From assembly GCA_021323755.1 (NCBI GenBank), contig JAJPKJ010000064.1, positions 53,022 through 117,021 on the forward strand: DNA of 64,000 nt, read 5' to 3'. The position numbers were made by a program, and so were the translations under genes. The stretch comes from Chitinophagales bacterium (GTDB lineage Bacteria; Bacteroidota; Bacteroidia; Chitinophagales; Chitinophagaceae). Shown in pieces: positions 1 through 9,563 of the stretch (position 1 is its first letter; every line of letters begins with the position of its first letter). The notes beneath the pieces are model-generated. The model made no database searches and was not told where the DNA came from. It saw only the letters and a program-made list of their open reading frames with translations.

Positions 1-35
1 GCCTGATCTTTCTGCATATTCTCATTCTTTTGCAT
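1..35 (-). CDS. possible 5' end of an unidentified gene leaving the window
   Basis: An ATG at 35 on the minus strand opens a frame that stays open to the window edge (11 codons, starting MQKNENMQKDQ). It lies about 245 bases downstream of the gdhA stop on the same strand, behind an AT-rich stretch. Eleven codons are too few to name a family or to show that the frame is coding. Confidence 0.2.
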   Translation of the reverse strand, partial: MQKNENMQKDQ

Positions 36-126
36 AATCTGAAATTTTAGTTGTTTGAAAATATTTTCAATAATAAAATTTCAAAAATGATACCAGCGAA
101 TATTTAAAGGGGAAGACCGTTAACAA

Positions 127-264
127 CCCTTAAATAAAAAAATGTTAAGTGGCTCATCGTACCCAATGAGTAGATAATTTTCTACGTGGGAAATCTTAAG
201 GGATAGCTTGCGGTCCGATGTCGGAATTCAGAACGAAGAGTTTGTCTCAGCTTCTCTTACCGAC
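127..264. ncRNA. candidate structured RNA next to gdhA
   Basis: This non-coding stretch holds two compact nested inverted repeats. The first has an outer helix CCCTTAA (127-133) with TTAAGGG (196-202). It encloses CCCA (162-165) with TGGG (187-190), and GTAGA (170-174) with TCTAC (181-185) around a six-base loop. The second pairs GTCGG (220-224) with CCGAC (260-264) and encloses AAGAG (236-240) with CTCTT (254-258). The strand is undecided. On the minus strand it would be the 3' region of gdhA or the leader of the next gene. I do not recognise a named RNA family. Confidence 0.3.
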
Positions 265-279
265 TCCGGGTTTGAAGTG

Positions 280-1698
280 TTATGGAAATATTCCTAACTC
301 TGCATAGCTCGTTCCTACTTTATTAATTGCCACGACATAGGCGGCTGTGCGCATATCTGGAATTTCCGTATTTGCTTTCCAGCAATCCATTATTTCTTTA
401 GTTGCTGCGCTCATCGTTTCTTCCAACCCACTGTACACTAAATCCACTTCATCAGCGCCATGCATAATAAATTCTTTTTCTTTCTTTTCAATTTTTTTTC
501 CAGTCAGCTCTTCAATTTGACTGATTATGTGCATGTTCATGTTTTCTGTGAAACGTTTTTCCATTCTTCCGTAACGAACATGACTCAAATTTTTCAGCCA
601 TTCAAAATAGGAAACCGTGACGCCTCCGGCATTTAAGTACATATCAGGGACAACCAAAACACCTTTTTGAATGAATACTTCGTCTGCATCCGGGGTGAGC
701 GGACCATTTGCCGCTTCCCCGATTATTTTTGCTTTAACACGTGGAGCATTTTCTCCATTAATAACATTTTCTAAAGCTGCAGGAATCAGAATATCACAAT
801 CCAATTCCAGTGCATCGCCGGAGTGTGCAATATTAGTTGCTCCCGGAAAATTTAAAATCGATCCTGTTTTTTTTCTGTGTTGAAAAACTTCTTCTTCATT
901 TAATCCATCAGAATTCATTATCGCGCCTTCATATTCTGCAAGTGCAATAACTTTAGCGCCACCTTCCCGGAAAAATTTTGCGGCATGGTAACCTACATTT
1001 CCTAATCCCTGCACAACAACTCTTTTTCCCTTAACGCCGGGTGATAATTTCAATTTATCCATTACGTCTTTCATGCTGCAGACTTCGCGGATGCCGTAAA
1101 AAACACCTAGTCCTGTAGCTTCGCGGCGACCACGAACACCACCTTGTGAAACTGGTTTTCCCGTTACACAACCCATCGCGTCAATTTCTCCCGGACGCAT
1201 GCTCATGTAGGTGTCGAGTATCCATGCCATTTCTCTTTCACCGGTACCATAATCTGGTGCGGGCACATCAGTTCCTGGTCCGATAAAATTTTTCTTTATT
1301 AATTCAGAAGTATAGCGACGCGTGATTTTCTCTAATTCATATGGAGTATATTTTTTTGGATCGATGCTGATTCCTCCCTTAGCTCCGCCGAATGGAACAT
1401 TAACGATAGCGCATTTGTAAGTCATTAAGGCGGCCAAGGCCATCACTTCATCCAGGTTTACAGAAAGTGAAAAGCGAATACCGCCTTTACTTGGAGATTT
1501 GTGCTGGGAATGTTGAACACGATATGCTTTTATAACTTCTATCTTATCACCGATCTTAACGGGGAAGAACATGCGGTAAACAGAATTACATTGCTTGATC
1601 TGTTCGAGTAGGCCTGAATCCCAGTTGGTGAATTTTGCTGCTTTATCAAAACTTTTTTCAACAGCTTCAAAAAATTTGTATTCGGTTGGTGCTGCCAT
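280..1698 (-). CDS. gdhA: NAD(P)-dependent glutamate dehydrogenase
   Basis: This cytosolic enzyme interconverts glutamate with 2-oxoglutarate and ammonium. The 472-residue product has the dimerisation domain with substrate lysines near K71 (SKGGIR) and K95, and the catalytic lysine near K107 in the motif [10 protein letters not shown]. The Rossmann motif [17 protein letters not shown] follows near 226-243. The length is slightly above the usual 410-450 residues, with extra residues at the N terminus. The ATG at 1698 is the first in frame. The gene lies 75 bases after the CcmD-like gene on the same strand and may be cotranscribed with the ccm genes. Glutamate specificity rather than leucine or phenylalanine is inferred from overall similarity, so the symbol is tentative. 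NADH or NADPH preference cannot be read from sequence alone. Confidence 0.93.
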   Translation of the reverse strand: MAAPTEYKFFEAVEKSFDKAAKFTNWDSGLLEQIKQCNSVYRMFFPVKIGDKIEVIKAYRVQHSQHKSPSKGGIRFSLSVNLDEVMALAALMTYKCAIVNVPFGGAKGGISIDPKKYTPYELEKITRRYTSELIKKNFIGPGTDVPAPDYGTGEREMAWILDTYMSMRPGEIDAMGCVTGKPVSQGGVRGRREATGLGVFYGIREVCSMKDVMDKLKLSPGVKGKRVVVQGLGNVGYHAAKFFREGGAKVIALAEYEGAIMNSDGLNEEEVFQHRKKTGSILNFPGATNIAHSGDALELDCDILIPAALENVINGENAPRVKAKIIGEAANGPLTPDADEVFIQKGVLVVPDMYLNAGGVTVSYFEWLKNLSHVRYGRMEKRFTENMNMHIISQIEELTGKKIEKKEKEFIMHGADEVDLVYSGLEETMSAATKEIMDCWKANTEIPDMRTAAYVVAINKVGTSYAELGIFP

Positions 1699-1773
1699 AA
1701 AATATTTATTGGTTAATGATTTTATTTTAATGAAGTCCGGTTTCAGCAGTCATAAGCAACTTCCTGCCTCAGA

Positions 1774-1998
1774 CTATTTTTCCATTTTGGTTATTTTCCT
1801 GTCCAGTCTCGCAACATACAAGATCAATCCTGCCAAAATGGTCACCAGAACAGCAATTACAACATAAATTTTTCCATCCGCGCGTAAAGCATCTGCCATC
1901 TCTGGTTTTTTATTTGCAGTACTGTCTTGTGCAAATGCAGTGATGCACATCAATAAACTTATAACGGTGATCAGTACACTAAAAATTCTTTTCTGCAT
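1774..1998 (-). CDS. CcmD-like small membrane protein
   Basis: The 74-residue protein has an N-terminal signal or anchor ending near AFA-Q. A single transmembrane helix (about residues 45-65) and a short basic tail (RLDRKITKMEK) follow. Small proteins of this shape directly follow ccmC in Bacteroidota and are annotated as the CcmD family, which helps the heme-handling CcmABC complex. The start overlaps the ccmC stop by 20 bases, suggesting translational coupling. The family is assigned mainly from position and topology, because CcmD proteins have little conserved sequence. Confidence 0.72.
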   Translation of the reverse strand: MQKRIFSVLITVISLLMCITAFAQDSTANKKPEMADALRADGKIYVVIAVLVTILAGLILYVARLDRKITKMEK

Positions 1999-2662
1999 TT
2001 TGTAATTTTTTTTCTGATAATAATTGTAGGCGTATACGCAAAGTGGTTATCCAAGTTCCTAATAAGGTCCAGCCCGGAATAGCCCCGAACCAAAATATGA
2101 CGCGCATTCGACTGTCAATATCACCTGTATTCAACGCAGGATTACCCATGCCACCGGGATGCAGACTTTCCACTAATCTTGGAATGATCCAGATCGTGGG
2201 AAACAACATGGCAAAGGCAAATATGTTGTACACCGCACCAATGCGCGAGCGTTTATCAATATCGGTAATGGAATTGCGCAATACGAAATAAGCGAGATAA
2301 ATAAGCAAGGCAATGGCTGCACCAATTTGCTTCGGATCATTGCTCCAGAACGCTCCCCAGGTATACCTCGCCCAGATAGCGCCGGTGGTTAATCCCAATG
2401 CGCCAAAAACGATTCCGGCTTTTGCATATTCAACAGCATAAATATCGAAACCGATATTGTTGGTACGAAGATATTTGATGGAATAAACAACGGAGATAAT
2501 GAAGAATATCATCATGCTGAACCACATGGCAACATGAAAATAGAGGTTGCGGATGGTTTCGTTGAGGATGGGTTTTACAGGAACTCCGCCCAAAAACCCT
2601 GCGATAAAGGTGTAGAGTAAAAAGATCACGCACAATATTTTCCACCATGTACTACGAAGCAT
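1979..2662 (-). CDS. ccmC: cytochrome c maturation heme-handling protein CcmC
   Basis: This is an inner-membrane protein of the system I cytochrome c maturation pathway, which presents heme on the periplasmic side for loading onto CcmE. The 227-residue product has six predicted membrane helices. It has a tryptophan-rich periplasmic segment of the WWD type (WGAFWSNDP, about 102-110), and candidate axial heme histidines near H43 (LYFHVAMWF) and H168 (SLHPGGM). The length is typical. It is followed with a 20-base overlap by a CcmD-like gene. ccmB lies upstream on the same strand, separated by a small lipoprotein gene. ccmA, ccmE and ccmF are not in the window. Confidence 0.9.
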   Translation of the reverse strand: MLRSTWWKILCVIFLLYTFIAGFLGGVPVKPILNETIRNLYFHVAMWFSMMIFFIISVVYSIKYLRTNNIGFDIYAVEYAKAGIVFGALGLTTGAIWARYTWGAFWSNDPKQIGAAIALLIYLAYFVLRNSITDIDKRSRIGAVYNIFAFAMLFPTIWIIPRLVESLHPGGMGNPALNTGDIDSRMRVIFWFGAIPGWTLLGTWITTLRIRLQLLSEKKLQNAEKNF

Positions 2663-2973
2663 AAAGTATTCTTGGTGGTGGTCATGATGAACCGGGAAAT
2701 AGCAAGCAAACCATTACTGCGATTGACCACCGGAATTTGGAACGCAAAAATAGGGTAAAGCGTATCAATTTAATTACAATTCCATAAAAAAACTTACGAG
2801 TGTTAGTTTTGGCAAAGGTGGATAATCTGAGAAAATGGTAAGGTAAAATGGGTTCTTGAGAAAAAACGGATTGTCACAACAAAATCAAAATCATGAACAT
2901 TCTTACATCTAAATAGTCTTTTATTTTCCTCTTCTTGCAATCACTGGTTGATAGATTAATTTATTTTATTCAT
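2663..2973. other. intergenic region upstream of ccmC
   Basis: This 311-base AT-rich stretch lies between the small lipoprotein gene and ccmC. On the minus strand TATTTTTG (2752 to 2745) matches the Bacteroidota -7 element TAnnTTTG. TTG triplets lie 13 and 24 bases upstream, neither at the usual 19-21 spacing, so a ccmC promoter here is possible but weak. No further gene is visible on either strand. Confidence 0.35.
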
Positions 2974-3303
2974 TCATTGCCATTTGGATGAATAAATGAT
3001 ACCCTCTGAATCTAAGCAGAAGATCTTTACACTGATATGGGGATTGGATTTTTGAGCGACCACATGCAGATAACCATCAGGTCCAGTATATGACTGACCC
3101 GGTGTTCCTGAAACTAAAGTATCAATATAAATTAATACTAATCCATTTTTTCCATCAGTATTTATTTTTGACGGATAGCCGTAATGTTGAAGAAGTTCAT
3201 CCTTCGTCTTTCCGATCCATACCTTCATTATTTTACTTCTGCTTTTACAATTAATAAAAAAGAAGAATATTATTAACAATGATAATGAAATCAGCTTTTT
3301 CAC
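2974..3303 (-). CDS. small lipoprotein with SmpA/BamE-like N-terminal motif
   Basis: The 109-residue protein starts with a hydrophobic signal and a lipobox-like INC-K, so it is probably a lipoprotein. The mature part begins MKVWIGKTKDELLQHYGYPS, which resembles the opening helix of the SmpA/OmlA-type fold (an aromatic residue, G, K and E-L, then Y-G-x-P). The rest is a short beta-rich segment. Its insertion between ccmB and ccmC on the same strand is unusual. A role in cytochrome c maturation is only suggested by that position, and I do not recognise a specific family. Confidence 0.65.
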   Translation of the reverse strand: MKKLISLSLLIIFFFFINCKSRSKIMKVWIGKTKDELLQHYGYPSKINTDGKNGLVLIYIDTLVSGTPGQSYTGPDGYLHVVAQKSNPHISVKIFCLDSEGIIYSSKWQ

Positions 3304-3370
3304 GTGACATAAAATTTACATCATCAAATACCTGCAAGTTTTATTTAGATCTCTCAACAAAATTATTCTT

Positions 3371-4087
3371 TTAATCTTTCCACAAAAAAGGAAAAAGAAT
3401 GATTGCCAGCACAACAATCATCACATCAAAAGAGGCGAGTAATAAAATAATAAAAGTCAGTCCGCTTTGGAGGACACTTGAAAATGCAATGCTTGATAAT
3501 TTGATCAATAATAATAATTGCGGAATGATCAATGGAAACCCCATGATGGCCATTAATGCTGCGCTCTGTTGAGCGCGCGCTGCAATGGCTGCTAGAAATG
3601 TAAAGACCAAACTTAAACTTATGCCTCCAAAACAACTGATCAATACAAATGTAAACGGACTTTCCAAAGGACTTCCCAATAATAATTGAAAGAGTAAAAA
3701 GCTCAGCAAGCTCATCACGATCATCAATGCGCTATTGAACAAGAGTTTGGCAATAATAAACTGCCTTGCGCCGGCAATGGAGTAAAAATACAATAGTCGC
3801 CCTCGGCTTTCCTGTAAAAAGCTTTTTGCCACAGCATTAATGCAAATGAATAATTGTATCATCCAGAAAAGCGCTTTCCATATGGTTTCTTCCGGCTGTC
3901 CCATCACCATATACAAAACAAAAATGGTTGAAGCAACATACAACAGTACACCATAAAAAGAATACTGCTGGCGGATCTCCAGTAATATGTCTTTTTTAAA
4001 AAGAGTGAAAATATGTTTCAGCTGTCCTGGAATAAAAAAGATTTGTGCAAAAATAGTGTATGCCCATCTTATATTTGGATAAGCCAA
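3371..4087 (-). CDS. ccmB: heme exporter membrane subunit CcmB
   Basis: This is the membrane partner of the CcmA ATPase in system I cytochrome c maturation. The 238-residue product has an N-terminal cytoplasmic segment (FTLFKKDILLEIRQQYSFYG) typical of the family. It also has six hydrophobic helices and the conserved stretch around LQESRGRLLYFYSIAG (about 91-106). The length is close to the usual 220. The start may lie some 25 codons further in, since the first residues are not conserved-looking. It is the first of the ccm genes on this strand and is separated from ccmC by the lipoprotein gene. Confidence 0.85.
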   Translation of the reverse strand: MAYPNIRWAYTIFAQIFFIPGQLKHIFTLFKKDILLEIRQQYSFYGVLLYVASTIFVLYMVMGQPEETIWKALFWMIQLFICINAVAKSFLQESRGRLLYFYSIAGARQFIIAKLLFNSALMIVMSLLSFLLFQLLLGSPLESPFTFVLISCFGGISLSLVFTFLAAIAARAQQSAALMAIMGFPLIIPQLLLLIKLSSIAFSSVLQSGLTFIILLLASFDVMIVVLAIILFPFLWKD

Positions 4088-4265
4088 AAATTAATGAAAT
4101 GAGATCATTTCCTTATCTATTCTGTATGGGCCCCACCTTTAGAGAAAAAACCGGGTCTGGGAGGGTCAGCAATACTATTCTTCTGAATAAAGCCCTTCTT
4201 GAACCCATTTTTTCAAATTTTAACAACTTCAATGCAGCCGGGCAACCGCCAGGTCTTCAAATTAT

Positions 4266-4841
4266 TCACGCTTCTTCTCCTTTGTAATAGCAATTCCTGC
4301 ATCTGGGTTCGTAAATATTTTTTTCTCCTAAAACGATCTGTGATCCATTATCGGTTTTGCGGTAAGAATAATTGGCGATGTTCCCGCATTTTACACAAAT
4401 GGCGTGCAATTTGGTAATGTAATCTGCTTTGGCGAGAAGATTAGGAATTTGTCCAAACGGTTTGCAGGTATAGTCCATATCCAAACCTGCAACGATTACG
4501 CGAATCCCGCCTAATGCAAGCTGGTCGCAAACATCAGGCAGATCGCTGTCGAAAAACTGTGCTTCATCAATGCCAATCACATCGGCATTTTTCCCAAGCG
4601 CCAATATGATCTTTGAATCTGCAATAGGAGTGGAGACGATCGCATTCTCGTCATGCGACACAATATTTTTCTCATGGTAACGTATGTCCATATCCGGCTT
4701 GAATATTTCAACATTAAGGCTGGCAATTTTTGCACGTTTCAGCCTGCGGATCAGCTCTTCCGTTTTGCCGGAAAACATGGAGCCGCAAATGACCTCGATC
4801 CATCCGCGCCGCTCGTTTTTTATATTTGGTTCAATAAACAT
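4266..4841 (-). CDS. tdk: thymidine kinase
   Basis: This enzyme phosphorylates thymidine to dTMP with ATP in the cytosolic pyrimidine salvage pathway. The 191-residue protein has the P-loop GSMFSGKT (20-27), the catalytic glutamate in DEAQFF (E93) and the structural zinc site of four cysteines (C149 and C152, C181 and C184). All are diagnostic of the type II tetrameric family, and the length is typical. The 178 bases between its stop and the ccmB start hold no clear gene. It is divergent from the 4905 gene. Confidence 0.95.
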   Translation of the reverse strand: MFIEPNIKNERRGWIEVICGSMFSGKTEELIRRLKRAKIASLNVEIFKPDMDIRYHEKNIVSHDENAIVSTPIADSKIILALGKNADVIGIDEAQFFDSDLPDVCDQLALGGIRVIVAGLDMDYTCKPFGQIPNLLAKADYITKLHAICVKCGNIANYSYRKTDNGSQIVLGEKNIYEPRCRNCYYKGEEA

Positions 4842-4904
4842 AGAGCTTGAGAAATTGTTATAATTTTATGATCCTTATTATTTAATAAAAGCTTGTTGTA
4901 AATC

Positions 4905-5579
4905 ATGGAACGATTGCAGGAATTAATCAGCAAATTAAAGGAACAATTTGAAGAAAATGCTCCGGCATCTCAATTGCTTTTAACAACTCAGTTAATTCAG
5001 AGCGAATTATTTGCAATGAACCAGCAACCGGCTTCAAGGCTGGGCACCGCCAAAGTAGCTGTGGTAATGCCCACATCAATGAAGATAAATATCACCGAAA
5101 ATGTGACCGCGGCGAAGCATGAACCTGTGAAAGAAATAAAGGAAGAGAGACCAAAAACCGTGGTACAACCTGTAAACCAGCCGGATGATCATTGGGCCTA
5201 TAATAAAATGGCTGATGTACCAACGCTTGCACAACATCGTCCTCCCAAAGAACTTAATGATTCCATTGGTAGCGACCATGTTTCTCTAAATGAAAAATTG
5301 AAAGCCGATACAAAAGAATTGGCATCATCTCTAAAGCATAGTCCTGTTCAGGATTTAAAAAGAGCGATTGGCATTAATGACCGTTATTTATTTATCAGCG
5401 AATTATTTCGTGGAGATGAAGCCGTCTATGAAAGAAGTATTAAGACCATCAACAATTTTGGAGTTTTATCGGAAGCTGAATATTGGATGGAAAGAGAATT
5501 AAAAGTGAAATTGGGATGGGACAATAATAAAAATATCACCCAACATTTTTATGATGTCGTTAAAAGACGATTTGCCTGA
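4905..5579 (+). CDS. Bacteroidota-specific hypothetical protein
   Basis: The 224-residue protein has an N-terminal helical segment, a variable linker rich in K, P and V (about 60-150), and a compact C-terminal helical domain. That domain includes the segment INDRYLFISELFRGD (about 156-170). I have the impression that similar C-terminal domains are widespread in Bacteroidota, but I cannot name a function. No signal peptide or membrane helix is visible, so it is probably cytosolic. Its stop overlaps the convergent Kdo transferase gene by 31 bases. Confidence 0.75.
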   Translation: MERLQELISKLKEQFEENAPASQLLLTTQLIQSELFAMNQQPASRLGTAKVAVVMPTSMKINITENVTAAKHEPVKEIKEERPKTVVQPVNQPDDHWAYNKMADVPTLAQHRPPKELNDSIGSDHVSLNEKLKADTKELASSLKHSPVQDLKRAIGINDRYLFISELFRGDEAVYERSIKTINNFGVLSEAEYWMERELKVKLGWDNNKNITQHFYDVVKRRFA

Positions 5580-6841
5580 ATATACTGCATTATTTTTTCT
5601 GTAGCCCCTCGCTTTGAATACACATAATCTTTTGCCGCTTTACAGGTTTGATAATATTCTTCCGGATCAGTTAGCAAACGATCAAAGGCCGATTCAACTT
5701 CCAGCGCGCTATCAACAACAATTCCGCCGCCACAATCTGCAAGCTCAATCGCTTCAATATATTTTTCGATCACTGGCCCATAAACTACGGGTTTGCCATA
5801 TACTGCGGCCTCAAGTACATTATGAATGCCATCATCACCAAATCCGCCACCAACATAGGTAATGGTAGCATATTTGTATAATCGCGAAAGCATACCAATG
5901 TTATCAATGATCAAAACGTTTGCGTCATTTTTCATCAGCCATTTACTATCAGTCATATTTTTTTCAAGCACGGAATAACGAATGCTTCTTCTGAATAAAG
6001 ATTCAACTTCTCTCAAACGTTCTTCATTTATTTCATGCGGCGCGATAATAAAATTTATTTCAGCATGTGCATTGGCATAATGATCCAGTTCTTCCTCATC
6101 TTCTTCCCAAGTACTTCCGGCTATAATAACCGGGTTATTTTTATTGATGAAATTTTCAATTACAGGGAATGAGGTTTCTTTTTGAGCGATCTCAATTACC
6201 CGATCAAATCTTGTGTCATTACTGATGGTTATGTTCTCCGAAATCCCGATCATTGATAATATTTTTTTTGAGTCTTCCGTCTGAAGAAAAAAATGGGAAA
6301 AGGAATGCATCATCTTTCGATGCAAACTCCCATACCATTTCAAAAAAACATAATCAGGATAAAAAACGGCAGACACGAGTAAAACGGGGATATCTCTTGT
6401 TCTTAATACATCCAGATAATAATACCAATATTCATATTTGATCCATAACACCAGCTTTGGATTGATAAGATCAATAAATTGCTTGGCGTTTCTTCTTGAA
6501 TCTGCAGGCAGATAAGTAATATAATCTGCGCCGGTATAATTTTTCATTACTTCATATCCTGAGGGAGAAAAAAAGCTGATCACAATCTTTGCATTTGGAT
6601 AGCAAGCTCTTATTTTTTCCAGGACCGGTCTTCCCTGTTCAAATTCGCCAAGCGAAGCGGCATGCATCCAAACGACTTCATTGTTACCGGGAATAAATGA
6701 AGAACGCAATTTATCAAAGACATTCTTTCTTCCTTTAAGCAATAGTTTAGCCTTAACATTCCATGGCGAAATAATGTGGGCGCCCGCGCTATATAGCAAC
6801 AGAAAAATATTATAAAAGAAAATTCCCAAATTGAACATCAT
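5549..6841 (-). CDS. waaA: 3-deoxy-D-manno-octulosonic acid (Kdo) transferase
   Basis: This inner-membrane GT30 glycosyltransferase adds Kdo from CMP-Kdo to lipid A precursor in lipopolysaccharide synthesis. The product has an N-terminal membrane anchor (FNLGIFFYNIFLLLYSAG), then VWMHAASLGEFEQGRP, the expected GT30 segment with the acidic catalytic residue. The C-terminal donor-binding region is TYVGGGFGDDGIHNVLEAAVYGKPV. The length of about 430 residues is normal. I chose the ATG at 6841 because the upstream residues MDLHLPL precede the usual start. The final 31 bases overlap the 3' end of the convergent gene. Confidence 0.92.
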   Translation of the reverse strand: MMFNLGIFFYNIFLLLYSAGAHIISPWNVKAKLLLKGRKNVFDKLRSSFIPGNNEVVWMHAASLGEFEQGRPVLEKIRACYPNAKIVISFFSPSGYEVMKNYTGADYITYLPADSRRNAKQFIDLINPKLVLWIKYEYWYYYLDVLRTRDIPVLLVSAVFYPDYVFLKWYGSLHRKMMHSFSHFFLQTEDSKKILSMIGISENITISNDTRFDRVIEIAQKETSFPVIENFINKNNPVIIAGSTWEEDEEELDHYANAHAEINFIIAPHEINEERLREVESLFRRSIRYSVLEKNMTDSKWLMKNDANVLIIDNIGMLSRLYKYATITYVGGGFGDDGIHNVLEAAVYGKPVVYGPVIEKYIEAIELADCGGGIVVDSALEVESAFDRLLTDPEEYYQTCKAAKDYVYSKRGATEKIMQYIQANRLLTTS

Positions 6842-7129
6842 TAGGGGCAAATGTAAATCCAATATTTTAAGTTAGCATTAATGTACCATTTTGCCGTTGT
6901 GCAAACCGTATTTTTGATTTAGGTTTGTGCCGCAAAAAAACGCGCTTTTATTGAAAAATGTTTCCGGAATTGCGGTTTTTTAGAATCACCCTTTTTGCTC
7001 AAACGCATTGCTTTTGAAAGGATTAATTCAAATGGTTGCAATATTTCTGAATAGTTAAGCGTTAGGTTATTTAGTAATTGAAAAACACCTGAAACTGGCT
7101 TAGAAAAAGCTTAATCTTAAACCATTAGT

Positions 7130-8464
7130 ATGAAAATTGCTGTTGTAGGTACTGGATATGTAGGTTTGGTTACCGGTACTTGTTTTGCTGAAACTGGGAA
7201 TGATGTTACTTGTATAGACATCGATGTCAACAAGGTAAAGAAACTTACTTCCGGTCAAATTACCATTTATGAGCCGGGTCTTGAAAAGCTTTTTCTTCGA
7301 AATGTAAAAGAAGAAAGACTTCATTTCACTACCAATCTGGAAGAAGGCATTATTGATGCCAAGATCATCTTTCTGGCATTACCAACTCCACCTGGCGAAA
7401 ACGGGTCTGCAGATTTGAAATATGTGTTGGGTGTTTCTGAGAATATTGGAAAAATCATTAGTTCCTATAAGGTCATAGTTGATAAAAGTACAGTGCCTGT
7501 TGGTACTGCAGAAAAAGTGCATGCAGCTATCGCAAAAAATTATGGTGGCGAATTTGATGTGGTATCGAACCCGGAATTTTTACGTGAAGGAGTGGCAGTG
7601 GAGGATTTTATGAAACCTGACAGAGTGGTGGTTGGAACCGGCTCTGACCGCGCAAGAAAAGTTTTGGATGAATTATATAATCCTTTTGTTCGCCAGGGCA
7701 ACCCGATAATCTATATGGATGTTCGTTCGGCAGAACTGACCAAATATGCAGCCAATTCCTTTCTTGCTGCAAAAATTACTTTTATGAATGAGATCGCACA
7801 GTTGTGCGAACGTTTGGGGGCTGATGTGGATATGGTTCGTCGCGGTATAGGCAGCGATGAACGGATTGGCAAACGTTTCTTGTTTCCGGGAATCGGATAT
7901 GGCGGAAGTTGTTTCCCAAAAGATGTGCAGGCATTGGTGAATTCTTCTAAAGAAGCAGGGTACGATTTTAAGATTTTGAACATGGTAATGGATGTGAATG
8001 AAAAACAAAAATTGCATCTTGTTCAGAAAATAAAAAAATATTTTAAAGAAGATCTTAAAGGAAAACATTTTGCATTATGGGGATTGGCATTCAAACCCAA
8101 TACAGATGATATTCGTGAGGCACCCGCATTATACATTATTGATGCGTTACTAAAAGAAGGCGCTACATTGTCTGTTTACGATCCGGAAGCAATGAATAAT
8201 GTAAAAGAATTATTGGGAGATAAAATTCAATATTGCGACAACCAATACGATGCCTTAAAAAATGCAGACGCATTGATCATTGCCACGGAATGGAATGAAT
8301 TCCGCACTCCTAATTTTTTAAAGATTGTAACTACGTTAAAGAATAAAGTTATCTTCGATGGTAGAAATGTATTTGACATTAATGCGATCAGGGAACTTGG
8401 ATTTTACTATGAAAGTATCGGGCGGGCTACTGCCATTCCTTTAAATGGAAATTATCATAAATAA
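7130..8464 (+). CDS. ugd: UDP-glucose 6-dehydrogenase
   Basis: The enzyme oxidises UDP-glucose to UDP-glucuronate with two NAD+. The 444-residue protein starts with the Rossmann motif VVGTGYVGLVTG (5-16) and has the catalytic cysteine C261 in GYGGSCFPKD. The length is typical. It opens a plus-strand nucleotide-sugar cluster, and its product is the substrate of the next enzyme, UDP-glucuronate decarboxylase. The 288 bases before it hold no gene. They contain one TATTTTTG (6909-6916) that resembles a -7 element but lacks a well-spaced TTG. Confidence 0.96.
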   Translation: MKIAVVGTGYVGLVTGTCFAETGNDVTCIDIDVNKVKKLTSGQITIYEPGLEKLFLRNVKEERLHFTTNLEEGIIDAKIIFLALPTPPGENGSADLKYVLGVSENIGKIISSYKVIVDKSTVPVGTAEKVHAAIAKNYGGEFDVVSNPEFLREGVAVEDFMKPDRVVVGTGSDRARKVLDELYNPFVRQGNPIIYMDVRSAELTKYAANSFLAAKITFMNEIAQLCERLGADVDMVRRGIGSDERIGKRFLFPGIGYGGSCFPKDVQALVNSSKEAGYDFKILNMVMDVNEKQKLHLVQKIKKYFKEDLKGKHFALWGLAFKPNTDDIREAPALYIIDALLKEGATLSVYDPEAMNNVKELLGDKIQYCDNQYDALKNADALIIATEWNEFRTPNFLKIVTTLKNKVIFDGRNVFDINAIRELGFYYESIGRATAIPLNGNYHK

Positions 8465-8472
8465 TAAATTTG

Positions 8473-8549
8473 CTCACAGTTTACGCTGATGAACACAGAG
8501 ATAGATCAAATCGTCAAAATGATCTGTGCATATTCAAATAATCTGTGAG
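8473..8549. repeat. palindromic intergenic element of Bacteroidota type
   Basis: The spacer between ugd and uxs is almost entirely an imperfect palindrome. CTCACAG (8473-8479) pairs with CTGTGAG (8543-8549), CACAGA (8494-8499) with TCTGTG (8523-8528), and GATCA (8504-8508) with TGATC (8520-8524). The wording, CACAG and CTGTG blocks around GCTGAT and ATCTGTG, resembles dispersed intergenic elements I know from Bacteroidota genomes. No second copy was noticed in the window. In RNA it would form a long hairpin between two cistrons. Confidence 0.5.
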
Positions 8550-8565
8550 AGCCAAATAAAACTAC

Positions 8566-9549
8566 ATGAAGAAAAAACGTGTACTCATTACCGGTGCTGC
8601 CGGTTTTTTAGGTTCACATTTATGCGATCGTTTCATCAAAGATGGATTTCATGTTATTGGAATGGACAATCTCATCACCGGCGATCTCAAAAACATTCAG
8701 CATCTATTTTCTCTAGAACATTTTGAATTCTATCATCACGACATCACCAAGTTCATCCATATTCCCGGTGAATTGGATTATATTCTTCACTTTGCTTCAC
8801 CGGCAAGCCCGATCGATTATTTAAAGATTCCCATTCAGACATTGAAAGTTGGGGCAATGGGTACGCACAATTGTCTTGGACTGGCGAAAGCAAAAAAATC
8901 AAGAATATTGGTTGCTTCTACCAGTGAAGTGTATGGCGATCCGTTGGTCCATCCACAGAACGAAGAATATTGGGGAAATGTGAATCCAGTTGGGCCCCGT
9001 GGCGTTTATGATGAAGCAAAGCGTTACATGGAATCCATCACTATGGCTTACCATTCTTTTCATAATATAGAAACGAGAATTGTTCGCATCTTCAATACCT
9101 ACGGTCCGCGTATGCGATTGAATGATGGACGGGCACTGCCTGCATTTATTGGTCAGGCATTGCGTGGAGAAGACCTCACCGTTTTTGGCGATGGGAGTCA
9201 AACGCGTTCGTTTTGTTATGTTGTTGATCTGGTTGAAGGAATTTATCGTCTATTGATGAGCGAGTATCATTTGCCGGTCAATGTTGGTAATCCGGATGAG
9301 ATCTCTTTAAAAGAATTTGCCGAAGAGGTGATCGCTTTAACGGGTACGCATCAAAAAATCATTTACAAACCTTTGCCGGTTGACGATCCAAAGCAGCGTC
9401 AGCCAGATATTACCAAAGCAAAACAGATTTTAGGATGGCAGCCAAAAGTAAATCGCAAAGAAGGATTGAAGATCACCTATGAATATTTCAAATCATTATC
9501 TTCTGAAGAATGGCATAAACTACCGAAAGAATTCGAGAGCAGAAAATAG
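8566..9549 (+). CDS. uxs: UDP-glucuronate decarboxylase (UDP-xylose synthase)
   Basis: This extended short-chain dehydrogenase converts UDP-glucuronate to UDP-xylose. The 327-residue protein has the NAD motif GAAGFLGSH (10-18), the S/T segment [10 protein letters not shown] (118-127) and the catalytic pair Y148 and K152 in VYDEAKR. The segment [15 protein letters not shown] is characteristic of UXS rather than of epimerases or GDP-mannose dehydratase. The enzyme follows directly from the ugd product, making the gene pair a UDP-xylose route. It is separated from ugd by a palindromic element and from the next gene by 14 bases. Confidence 0.93.
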   Translation: MKKKRVLITGAAGFLGSHLCDRFIKDGFHVIGMDNLITGDLKNIQHLFSLEHFEFYHHDITKFIHIPGELDYILHFASPASPIDYLKIPIQTLKVGAMGTHNCLGLAKAKKSRILVASTSEVYGDPLVHPQNEEYWGNVNPVGPRGVYDEAKRYMESITMAYHSFHNIETRIVRIFNTYGPRMRLNDGRALPAFIGQALRGEDLTVFGDGSQTRSFCYVVDLVEGIYRLLMSEYHLPVNVGNPDEISLKEFAEEVIALTGTHQKIIYKPLPVDDPKQRQPDITKAKQILGWQPKVNRKEGLKITYEYFKSLSSEEWHKLPKEFESRK

Positions 9550-9563
9550 AAAATGAAAATGGA

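Noticed and set aside
4088..4265. Possible extra gene between ccmB and tdk
   Set aside because: No frame of useful length is free of stops on either strand, and no RNA motif was recognised.
6909..6916. TATTTTTG as the ugd promoter
   Set aside because: TTG triplets lie only 9 and 15 bases upstream, not at the usual 19-21 spacing, and the element is over 200 bases from the start codon.
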